From NCBI GenBank assembly GCA_043738565.1, contig JAYUGA010000323.1:1-64000 (forward strand): a stretch of 64,000 nt of DNA, written 5' to 3'. The stretch is from Stagnihabitans sp043738565. GTDB lineage: Bacteria; Pseudomonadota; Alphaproteobacteria; Rhodobacterales; Rhodobacteraceae. Position numbers and translations under genes: made by a program. This document shows positions 1-7,126 of the stretch, in pieces; the first letter of the stretch is position 1; each line of letters begins with the position of its first letter. A model generated the notes under the pieces. It saw only the letters and a list, made by a program, of their open reading frames with translations, was not told the DNA's origin and ran no database searches.

Positions 1-734
1 TCTATTACCTCGCCTTCAACCAGAAGAACGAAAACTACAAGAATGCCAAGTTTCTGGACGCAATGCGCTGGGCGATCGACTATCAGGGCATGGCCGATAC
101 GATCATGAAGGGCACTGTCATCCCGCACCAAAGCTTCCTGCCGCAGGGTTATCTGGGCGCGCTGGATGACCTGCCCTACAGCCTTGACATCGAAAAGGCC
201 AAGGCGCTGCTGGCGGAATCCGGCATCAAGGACCCGAAAGTCACCCTGTCGGTCCGCAACGCGGCAGATCGGATGGATGTGGCCCAGTCGATCCAGAACA
301 CCTTCGGCCAAGCCGGGATCACGGTGGAACTGAAGGTGGGCGAAGGCTCTGAACAGCTGAAGGACTACCGCGCCCGCCTGCATGACGCGACCCTGCAAAC
401 CTGGGGCCCGGACTATCCCGACCCGAACACCAACTCCTCGACCTTCGCTGAAAATCCTGACAACTCGGACGAAGCCAAGGCCACCGGCTACCTTGCATGG
501 CGCAATGCCTATGATCCGGGTGCCATGACCGCCGAAAGCCAGGCCGCCGTGATGGAGCGTGATCCCGACAAGCGCAAAGCCATGTACGAAGCGATCGAGA
601 AGAAGCACCGCGAAACCTCGCCCTTCATCGTAATGTTCCAAAAGGCGCGCCAAACCGGCCTGCGGGCTAACGTGAAGGACTTCTACACCGGTGGCGCGGT
701 TGACGCCGCCGCCTACTGGCTGGCAACCAAGTAA
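1..734 (+). CDS. ABC transporter substrate-binding protein, family 5 (DppA/OppA type), C-terminal part
   Basis: Periplasmic binding component of the importer encoded by the next four genes. The frame is already open at base 3 (YYLAFNQKNENYKN...), so the true start lies upstream of the window; the Met at 63 is internal. About 243 C-terminal residues are visible. Recognisable family 5 features are the RWAIDYQGMAD helix region, the late 'QTWGPDYPDPN' loop typical of peptide/nickel/glutathione-type binders, and a C-terminal stretch ending AAYWLATK. It sits 39 bases before the first permease, in the same direction, so one operon is likely. The ligand cannot be read from sequence; a dipeptide or similar small molecule fits the downstream dipeptidase, but this is inference. 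Confidence 0.9.
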   Translation, partial: YYLAFNQKNENYKNAKFLDAMRWAIDYQGMADTIMKGTVIPHQSFLPQGYLGALDDLPYSLDIEKAKALLAESGIKDPKVTLSVRNAADRMDVAQSIQNTFGQAGITVELKVGEGSEQLKDYRARLHDATLQTWGPDYPDPNTNSSTFAENPDNSDEAKATGYLAWRNAYDPGAMTAESQAAVMERDPDKRKAMYEAIEKKHRETSPFIVMFQKARQTGLRANVKDFYTGGAVDAAAYWLATK

Positions 735-773
735 GGTACTGCGGGCGCCGCTTCCCGGCGCCCGCCTCCCCTC

Positions 774-1835
774 ATGGCCGAGATTTCCAGCGTCCCAGCA
801 CACCGCCCCGCCCTGCGCTTTTTCAGGCAAAGCGCGAACACGGCCCTGTCGCTGGTCATCACCTTTCTGGGCCTTCTCGCCGTCACCTTCATCATCGCCC
901 GCCTGGTGCCGACCGATCCGGTCATGGCGATTTTGGGCGAACGGGCCACCGCCGAACAGATCGCCACCACCCGCACCAAACTGGGTCTGGATGAGCCGCT
1001 GTGGATTCAGTTCGGCATTTACGTGAACGACGTGTTCCACGGCGATCTGGGCACTTCGATCCGCACCCGCGAGCCGGTGCTGAAAGAGGTCGCCCACTAC
1101 TTCCCCGCCACGCTGGAGCTTTCGACGCTGGGCATTCTGATCGGCGTCATCATCGGCGTGCCGGCCGGGGTGCTGTCTGCGACCAAGCCCGGCTCGATCC
1201 GCGATCAACTGGTCCGCCTGATCGGCCTCATGGGTTATTCGATGCCGGTGTTCTGGCTGGGCCTTATGGGCCTTTTGTTGTTTTACGGGCACTTGGGTTG
1301 GGTCGGCGGTCCCGGCAGGCTGGACAGCATCTACGAAATGATGCTCGATTTCAAGGTGACTGCCGTCACCCACATGATCCTGATCGACACGGCTCTGGCC
1401 GGTGAGTGGGACATGTTCTGGAACGCGGTCAGCCACATCATCCTGCCCGCCTCGATCCTCGGCTATCTCTCGATGGCCTATATCTCGCGCATGACAAGGT
1501 CCTTCATGCTGAATGAACTGGGCCAGGAATACATCACCACCGCCCGCGTCAAAGGCATGCCAGAGCGCCGCGTGATCTGGGTCCACGCCATGCGCAACGT
1601 GGCGGTCCCCCTGATCACCGTGGTAGCCCTGTCCTACGCCGGCCTCTTGGAGGGCGCGGTGCTGACCGAAACCATCTTCGCCTGGCCCGGCCTTGGCCGC
1701 TACATCACCGATGCGCTGGTGGTGGCCGACATGCCCGCCGTCCTCGGTGGCACGGTCGTGGTCGGTGCCGTCTACATCGCCATCAACATGTTCTCTGACT
1801 TCCTCTACCGTCTGGCCGACCCGAGGGCACGATGA
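774..1835 (+). CDS. ABC transporter permease, DppB type
   Basis: Inner-membrane permease, 353 residues, one half of the translocation pore of a peptide-type importer. A short cytoplasmic N-terminus precedes a first membrane helix (SLVITFLGLLAVTFIIARLV), then the periplasmic 'LGLDEPLWIQF' region that marks DppB/GsiC-type proteins, followed by the binding-protein-dependent transport domain. The EAA-like loop that docks the ATPase is seen as 'EYITTARVKGMPERRVIW' near residue 250. There is an unusually long loop between helices (about residues 185-215). The start at 774 is the first Met before the hydrophobic helix. The stop overlaps the next gene's start by 4 bases, indicating translational coupling. 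Confidence 0.92.
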   Translation: MAEISSVPAHRPALRFFRQSANTALSLVITFLGLLAVTFIIARLVPTDPVMAILGERATAEQIATTRTKLGLDEPLWIQFGIYVNDVFHGDLGTSIRTREPVLKEVAHYFPATLELSTLGILIGVIIGVPAGVLSATKPGSIRDQLVRLIGLMGYSMPVFWLGLMGLLLFYGHLGWVGGPGRLDSIYEMMLDFKVTAVTHMILIDTALAGEWDMFWNAVSHIILPASILGYLSMAYISRMTRSFMLNELGQEYITTARVKGMPERRVIWVHAMRNVAVPLITVVALSYAGLLEGAVLTETIFAWPGLGRYITDALVVADMPAVLGGTVVVGAVYIAINMFSDFLYRLADPRAR

Positions 1836-2746
1836 GCACGATGCGCACCCTGAACCTCTGGCTGATGGACCCCAACCCCAAGTCTCGCCTGCAATCGCGG
1901 GCGGCGCAAACCTGGCTAAGCTGGCTGCGCTTTCGCCGCAACCCCTTGGCGATGATCGGCCTTTTCATCTCGCTGGCCCTGATCTTCATGTCGATCTTCG
2001 CGCCCCTCCTCGCACCCTACGACCCGATTGCCCAATCCCTGCCGGACCGCCTGCAACCGCCCTTCAGCCCCGGCCACTGGATGGGCACCGACGATTTCGG
2101 CCGCGACATCTGGAGCCGGATTCTCTATGGCTCGCGCATCACCCTCTACATCGTGCTGCTGGTCATCCTGACCGCCCCGGTCGTGGGCCTGATGATCGGC
2201 ACCGTCGCAGGCTATTTCGGCGGCTGGGTGGACGCAGTCCTGATGCGGATCACCGACATCTTCCTCGCCTTCCCCAAGCTGATCCTCGCCCTGGCTTTGG
2301 TGGCGGTGCTTGGCCCCGGCATGGTGAACGCCGTCCTCGCCATCGCCATCACCTCGTGGCCGCCCTATGCAAGGGTGGCGCGGGCCGAAACCCTGACCGT
2401 CCGCAATTCCGACTATATCGCCGCCGTCCGCTTGCAGGGTGCCGGGGCGGTGCGGGTGATCTGGGGCCACGTCATGCCGATGTGCCTGCCTTCGGTGATC
2501 ATAAGGGTGACTTTGGACATGGCAGGGGTGATCCTGACCGCCGCCGGTCTGGGCTTTCTGGGCCTCGGGGTGCAGCCACCACAACCGGAATGGGGTCTGA
2601 TGATTTCGGCCGGGCGCAAGTTCCTGTTCGAACAATGGTGGGTCGCCACCATGCCCGGCCTCGCCATCTTCATCGTCTCGCTCGGCTTCAACCTCCTGGG
2701 TGACGGATTGCGCGACGTGCTCGACCCGCGGAGTTCCGGAAGATGA
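1832..2746 (+). CDS. ABC transporter permease, DppC type
   Basis: Second inner-membrane permease, 304 residues. The N-terminal OppC-like segment (FRRNPLAMIGLFISLALIF, about residues 30-50) precedes the 'MGTDDFGRDIWSRILYG' signature found in almost all DppC/OppC proteins and the permease domain. The ATPase-docking loop is 'DYIAAVRLQGAGAVRVIWG'. The C-terminus 'NLLGDGLRDVLDP' is the canonical end of this family. It overlaps the upstream permease (ATGA) and the downstream ATPase (ATGA), so the three genes are translationally coupled. No internal damage is seen, in contrast with the two related transporter sets around 19-28 kb. Confidence 0.93.
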   Translation: MSTMRTLNLWLMDPNPKSRLQSRAAQTWLSWLRFRRNPLAMIGLFISLALIFMSIFAPLLAPYDPIAQSLPDRLQPPFSPGHWMGTDDFGRDIWSRILYGSRITLYIVLLVILTAPVVGLMIGTVAGYFGGWVDAVLMRITDIFLAFPKLILALALVAVLGPGMVNAVLAIAITSWPPYARVARAETLTVRNSDYIAAVRLQGAGAVRVIWGHVMPMCLPSVIIRVTLDMAGVILTAAGLGFLGLGVQPPQPEWGLMISAGRKFLFEQWWVATMPGLAIFIVSLGFNLLGDGLRDVLDPRSSGR

Positions 2747-3573
2747 GCCTTCTCAGCGTCAAGAACCTCCGCGTGACCTTCCACACCGAGGCGGGCGTGG
2801 TCGAGGCGGTGCGCGGCGTGTCGTTCGAACTCGGCCGCGAGCGGCTGGGCATCGTCGGTGAAAGCGGTTCCGGCAAGACCATGACCGGGCGCTCGGTGCT
2901 GCGTCTGATCCGCCCGCCGGGCCGGATCGACGCCGACGCCATGACCTTCGATGGCGTGGACATCCTGAACGCCTCCGAGGCCCAGATGCGGGCGCTGCGC
3001 GGCCCCCGCATGGCGATGGTGATGCAAGACCCCAAGTTTTCGCTCAACCCCGTCATGCGCGTCGGTGCCCAACTGATGGAGGGCCTGCGCCAGCGCGACC
3101 ATGCCAGCAAAGCCGAAGCCTATGCCAAGGCCGTCACCGCCCTGAACGCCGTGCAGATCCGCGACCCCGAACGGGTGATGGACGCCTATCCGCACGAACT
3201 CAGCGGCGGCATGGGCCAGCGGGTGATGATCGCCATGATGCTGATCCCCAACCCGGACCTCCTGATTGCCGACGAGCCGACCTCGGCCTTGGATGTCACC
3301 GTGCAGGCCGAAGTGCTGTCGATCCTTGATGCCTTGGTGCGCGACCGCGGTATGGGCCTGATCTTCATTTCCCATGACCTGCGGCTGGTGGCGCGGTTCT
3401 GCGACCGGGTGCTGGTGATGTACAAGGGCCGCATCGTGGAAGAGGTCGCCGCGAAAAACCTGCTGCAAGCGCAACACCCCTATACGCAGGGTCTGCTGAA
3501 CTGTCTGCCACGCATCGGCGGCAGCCGTGGCCCCCTGCCGGGTCTGGACCGCAACGCGGAATGGGCGAACTGA
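2743..3573 (+). CDS. ABC transporter ATP-binding protein, DppD type
   Basis: Cytoplasmic ATPase, 276 residues, powering the importer. Motifs in order: Walker A 'GESGSGKTM', Q-loop 'MVMQDPKFSLNP', signature 'ELSGGMGQRVMIAMM', Walker B 'LLIADEPTSALD', H-loop 'ISHDL'. It is shorter than typical DppD (about 320 residues) because the C-terminal oligopeptide/dipeptide extension with its Cys cluster is mostly absent; it ends PLPGLDRNAEWAN. All catalytic residues are present. It overlaps its neighbours by 4 bases upstream and by one base (TGATG) downstream. Confidence 0.92.
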   Translation: MSLLSVKNLRVTFHTEAGVVEAVRGVSFELGRERLGIVGESGSGKTMTGRSVLRLIRPPGRIDADAMTFDGVDILNASEAQMRALRGPRMAMVMQDPKFSLNPVMRVGAQLMEGLRQRDHASKAEAYAKAVTALNAVQIRDPERVMDAYPHELSGGMGQRVMIAMMLIPNPDLLIADEPTSALDVTVQAEVLSILDALVRDRGMGLIFISHDLRLVARFCDRVLVMYKGRIVEEVAAKNLLQAQHPYTQGLLNCLPRIGGSRGPLPGLDRNAEWAN

Positions 3574-4331
3574 TGGCGTTGATCGAGGTTGAAAACCTGT
3601 CCGTCACCTTCACCGCCAATGGCCGCCACGTTCGCGCGGTGGAAAACGTCTCGCTGACGGTGGACGAACGCGAAAGCTTCGGGTTGGTCGGCGAAAGCGG
3701 CTCTGGCAAGTCCACCATCCTGCGGGCAATCTGCGGCCTCGCCCCGATTTCGGCAGGCTCGATCCGCATCAAGGGCGAACCGGTGAAAAGCCCGCGCGGC
3801 CGCGCGTTCTCCGTCCTCGTCCAGATGGTGTTCCAGGATCCTTACGCCAGCCTGCACCCCAGACACACCGTCGACCGCACCCTCAGCGAACCGCTGGCGA
3901 TCCACGGCATTCCCGACACCGACCAGCGGGTGATGACCGCGCTGACCGACGTCGGCCTGCCCCCGTCATTCCGCTTCCGTTACCCCCACCAACTGTCGGG
4001 TGGCCAAAGACAGCGCGTCGCCATTGCCCGGGCGCTGATGCTGAAACCCGCAATCCTGCTCCTGGACGAGCCGACCTCCGCGCTCGACGCCTCGGTGCAG
4101 GCCGAAACCCTCAACCTGCTCAGCCGGTTGCGCGACGAACGCGGCCTGACCTTTCTGATGGTCAGCCACGATCTCGCCGTCATCGACCACATGTGCGACC
4201 GCATTCTGGTCATGCAGAACGGCAAAGCGGTCGAAGAACTGACCCGTGAAGCCCTCGCCTCGGCGCAGATGAAAACCGGCTATGCCCGCAGCCTGTTCGC
4301 CGCCTCTGCCGACCGGATGCTTCGGGGCTAG
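3573..4331 (+). CDS. ABC transporter ATP-binding protein, DppF/OppF type
   Basis: Second ATPase of the importer, 252 residues from the ATG at 3573, which overlaps the preceding stop (TGATG). An in-frame ATG at 3561 would give 256 residues, but MALIEVENLSVTF is the usual beginning of the fold, so 3573 is preferred. Motifs: Walker A 'GESGSGKST', Q-loop 'MVFQDPYASLHP', signature 'QLSGGQRQRVAIARAL', Walker B 'ILLLDEPTSALDASVQ', H-loop 'VSHDL'. Last gene of the transporter set; 86 bases with a repeat hairpin separate it from the dipeptidase. Confidence 0.92.
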   Translation: MALIEVENLSVTFTANGRHVRAVENVSLTVDERESFGLVGESGSGKSTILRAICGLAPISAGSIRIKGEPVKSPRGRAFSVLVQMVFQDPYASLHPRHTVDRTLSEPLAIHGIPDTDQRVMTALTDVGLPPSFRFRYPHQLSGGQRQRVAIARALMLKPAILLLDEPTSALDASVQAETLNLLSRLRDERGLTFLMVSHDLAVIDHMCDRILVMQNGKAVEELTREALASAQMKTGYARSLFAASADRMLRG

Positions 4332-4339
4332 ACCTTCCC

Positions 4340-4394
4340 CTTACATCTTGGCACAAATATCCCACGGGGGTCCGGGGGATGTGAAATCCCCCGG
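4340..4394 (+). repeat. Dispersed intergenic repeat, AAATATCCC type, copy 1
   Basis: Copy of a family found at least nine times here: a CTTACAT..TTGG.. left part, the AAATATCCC core, a G-rich spacer, then a hairpin. In this copy the hairpin is perfect: CCGGGGGAT, loop GTGAA, ATCCCCCGG (4372-4394). It lies between the ABC operon and the dipeptidase. It could act as a terminator or mRNA 3' stabiliser, but no T-run follows. Confidence 0.8.
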
Positions 4395-4417
4395 TCCTGC
4401 CGCCAAAAGGAGAGCCC

Positions 4418-5476
4418 ATGTTCCCCACTTTCGATGGCCACAATGACCTCCTCCTCCGCCTCTACACCCATCCCGAAAACCGCGAGGCGATCTGGCTGAC
4501 CGGCGAAGGAAAGGGCCATCTCGACCTGCCCCGCATGAAACAGGGCGGTTTCGCGGGCGGCTTCTTCGCCATCTACATCCCCAGCCCGCATCTCGCGGAT
4601 GGCATCGACTACATGGAACTGATGGAGCATCCGCCCTACCAACTGCCGCTCTCCCCCCTGATCCCCGACGCCGAGGCGCAGGCCACGGCAATGGCAATGG
4701 CGGGCCACATGCTGTGGATGGAACGCGCCTCGAACGGTGCGTTCAAACTGGTCCGCACGGTCGCCGAAATCCGCGACTGCATGGCCCGCGGCGTCATCGC
4801 CGGCATCCTGCACATGGAGGGGGCCGAGGCGATTGGCGACAACCTCGACGCCCTGTACACCTTCCACGCGATGGGCCTGCGCAGCATCGGCCCGGTCTGG
4901 TCGCGGCCCACGATCTTTGGCCACGGCGTCCCCTTCGCCTTCCCCTCCAGCCCCGACACCGGCGACGGCCTGACCGAGGCGGGCAAGCGGCTGATCAAGA
5001 CCTGCAACGAACTGAAAATCATGATCGACCTGAGCCACATCACCGAAAAGGGCTTTGATGATGTGGCGGCGCTGTCCACCGCGCCGCTGGTTGCCAGCCA
5101 TTCCAACGCCCATGCCATCACCGCCTCCTCGCGCAACCTGACTGATCGGCAACTGGCGGTGATCAGGGCGTCGGGCGGCATGGTCGGGCTGAACTTCGCC
5201 ACCTCTTTCCTGCGCCGCGATGGCCGCCAGTCGGCGGATATGGGGTGGGAGGATGTGCTGGCCCACCTTGACCACCTGATCGCCCATCTGGGCGAGGATC
5301 ACGTCGGCTTGGGCTCTGATTTCGACGGCGCCACCATCCCCAAAGGCATCACCGATGTCGCGGGACTGCCTGCCCTGCAACAGGCGATGCTGGACCATCA
5401 GTATGGCGCGGCGCTGTTGAAAAAGCTGTGTTCGGAAAACTGGCTGAGCCTGCTCGACCGGACCTGGGGTGCTTGA
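4418..5476 (+). CDS. Membrane dipeptidase (peptidase family M19)
   Basis: Zinc-dependent dipeptidase of the renal dipeptidase family, 352 residues (usual 320-400). Metal and active-site landmarks: the N-terminal H-x-D in 'FDGHNDLLLR', the bridging Glu in 'GILHMEGAEAIGD', the His in 'PLVASHSNAHAI', and 'HVGLGSDFDGA' near the C-terminus. No signal peptide is visible, so it probably acts in the cytoplasm on imported substrate. The start at 4418 follows AAAGGAGAGCCC, a good ribosome binding site. Its place directly behind a dipeptide-type importer suggests the pair takes up and hydrolyses a dipeptide or an N-acyl/D-amino acid conjugate; that link is inference. Confidence 0.9.
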   Translation: MFPTFDGHNDLLLRLYTHPENREAIWLTGEGKGHLDLPRMKQGGFAGGFFAIYIPSPHLADGIDYMELMEHPPYQLPLSPLIPDAEAQATAMAMAGHMLWMERASNGAFKLVRTVAEIRDCMARGVIAGILHMEGAEAIGDNLDALYTFHAMGLRSIGPVWSRPTIFGHGVPFAFPSSPDTGDGLTEAGKRLIKTCNELKIMIDLSHITEKGFDDVAALSTAPLVASHSNAHAITASSRNLTDRQLAVIRASGGMVGLNFATSFLRRDGRQSADMGWEDVLAHLDHLIAHLGEDHVGLGSDFDGATIPKGITDVAGLPALQQAMLDHQYGAALLKKLCSENWLSLLDRTWGA

Positions 5477-5484
5477 CCAAGAAA

Positions 5485-5540
5485 GCCGGGGGGCTTCACA
5501 CCCCCCGTGCCCCCCATGGGATGCTTGTGCCAATGTGAAT
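5485..5540 (-). repeat. Dispersed intergenic repeat, AAATATCCC type, copy 2 (degenerate core)
   Basis: Inverted copy of the same family between the convergent dipeptidase and methyltransferase genes. The hairpin is GGGGGG, loop CTTCACA, CCCCCC (5488-5506). The core reads GGATGCTTGTGCCAATGTGAA instead of the usual GGATATTTG. It lies in the gap between two convergent genes, consistent with a bidirectional terminator role. Confidence 0.7.
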
Positions 5541-5550
5541 GGGCACCGGC

Positions 5551-7062
5551 TCAGTTCATCGGCGCGCCACCCTGCAACTTCCGCCGCGCCACATACTCCG
5601 CCAAAGCCTCTGCCACCGCAGGGTCCAGCGCGGGCTGGTCATATTCCGCCAAAAGCTGCTTCCACACCGCATTGGCCTTTTGCGGCGCTTCCACCGATCC
5701 ACGTTCCAGCCAGTTCGGGTAATTGTCCCAGTTCGACAGCAAGGGCGCGTGGAACGCGGTTTCATAGCGGGCCATCGTATGCGCGGTGCCAAAGAAATGG
5801 CCGCCTGCCCCGACATCGGCGATCGCCGCCAACCCCAGCGAGTCGGTATCGGTCGCAATCGGTTCCAGATAGGCCTGCATCATCCCGATCATCTCGGCGT
5901 CCAGAATCAGCTTCTCGAAACTCGCCGTCAAACCGCCGTGCATCCAGCCCGCGCCATGCTCGATCAGATGCGCCCCGCCCATGATGGACCCCCACAGCGC
6001 CATCTGGCTTTCATAGGCCGCCTGCGCGTCCACCGCATTGGCCGCCGTGACATTCGACGACCGGAACGGCACCCCGATATGGCGGGCCAACTGCCCCGAT
6101 GCCTGCGCCGCCTTGGCATATTCCGGCGTCCCGAACGCTGGTGCACCCGACCGCATATCGACGTTGGAGGTAAATCCGCCGTACATCACTGGCACCCCCG
6201 GCCTGACGATCTGGGTCAGCACGATCCCGGCAAGCGCCTCGGCATGCTGCAACACCAGTGCCCCGGCAATCGTCACCGGGGCCATCGCACCGGACAGGGT
6301 GAACGGGGTGATCACCGTGACCTGACCATGCTCGGCCATCGCAATCAGCCCCTCCGCCATCGGAATATCCAGTTGCAACGGCGAGTTGGTGTTGATGATC
6401 CCCAGCAAAGTGCAGGGCAGCCGGTCCACCGGCACCCCCAGCATCAGCGCCGCCATCTCGATCCCGTCCAGCGTGCGGGCCAGCCCCAGCGTCTGGGTCT
6501 GCCAGCTTTTGTCCAGACAGGTGATCTGCGCCAGATAAATGTCCAGATGCCGCGTATCGGCGGGCAGGTCCATCGGTTCGAACGGCCCGCCGCCCTCCTG
6601 ATGGATGACGTTCAGGGACTGGATCACCTTCAGGTAATCGCACATCTCGACAAACGTGCCATCCCGGCGACCGCGATCAAGGTCCATCACATAGGCCGGC
6701 CCGCCGACCGAAGTGAACACGCAGTCATTGCCGCCAAAGCGCAAACTTTTCGCCGGATTGCGGGCGGTCAGGGTAAACCGCGCCGGCACGGTCACCAGCA
6801 ATTCCGCCACCAGCGCCGGATCCAGAAACACCGTCTCCTCCACCACCCGCGCCCCCGCCCCCGCCCCCGCGTAGAGCGCGCGCGCCTGCGGGGCCAGCAC
6901 CTTCATCCCCGTGACAGCCAGCACCGTCAAAGCTGCCTGATGGATCGCCGCCACCTGATCCGCCGACAGCACCTCGATCGGCGCATAGCTGCGCGGCACC
7001 TGCCCATAGGGCCGCTGCGGAATGCTGCCCATCACCCGGCCCGTTCTGGTTCTGCGGCTCAT
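5551..7062 (-). CDS. MttB-family (trimethylamine methyltransferase-like) protein, non-pyrrolysine
   Basis: 503 residues from the ATG at 7062, which is preceded by AGGGAGA; an in-frame ATG at 7095 would run through a hairpin and has no clear ribosome site. The protein matches the COG5598/MttB superfamily fold ('MKVLAPQARALYAGAGA', 'CVFTSVGGPAYVMDLDRG', 'EGGGPFEPMDLPADTRHL', 'HGAGWMHGGLTASFEKLI'). Classical archaeal MttB carries an amber-encoded pyrrolysine; this frame has no internal stop, so it belongs to the non-Pyl branch, whose characterised members demethylate quaternary amines such as glycine betaine onto a corrinoid protein. No corrinoid protein or methyl-THF partner is encoded nearby. 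It is co-directional with the flavoprotein upstream. Substrate unknown. Confidence 0.85.
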   Translation of the reverse strand: MSRRTRTGRVMGSIPQRPYGQVPRSYAPIEVLSADQVAAIHQAALTVLAVTGMKVLAPQARALYAGAGAGARVVEETVFLDPALVAELLVTVPARFTLTARNPAKSLRFGGNDCVFTSVGGPAYVMDLDRGRRDGTFVEMCDYLKVIQSLNVIHQEGGGPFEPMDLPADTRHLDIYLAQITCLDKSWQTQTLGLARTLDGIEMAALMLGVPVDRLPCTLLGIINTNSPLQLDIPMAEGLIAMAEHGQVTVITPFTLSGAMAPVTIAGALVLQHAEALAGIVLTQIVRPGVPVMYGGFTSNVDMRSGAPAFGTPEYAKAAQASGQLARHIGVPFRSSNVTAANAVDAQAAYESQMALWGSIMGGAHLIEHGAGWMHGGLTASFEKLILDAEMIGMMQAYLEPIATDTDSLGLAAIADVGAGGHFFGTAHTMARYETAFHAPLLSNWDNYPNWLERGSVEAPQKANAVWKQLLAEYDQPALDPAVAEALAEYVARRKLQGGAPMN

Positions 7063-7077
7063 CAACCATCTCCCTTC

Positions 7078-7126
7078 GGGTGGGTGCCAACCCACCGCGC
7101 CCGCGTGGTCGGGTTGGCACCCACCC
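7078..7126. repeat. Perfect 16-bp inverted repeat between flavoprotein and MttB-family genes
   Basis: GGGTGGGTGCCAACCC (7078-7093) is followed after 17 bases by its exact reverse complement (7111-7126); an inner CCAC/GTGG pair can extend the stem. It fills the 63-base gap between two minus-strand genes and touches the flavoprotein stop codon. It could terminate or attenuate transcription between the genes, or be a palindromic repeat element; only one copy was seen in this window. Confidence 0.8.
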
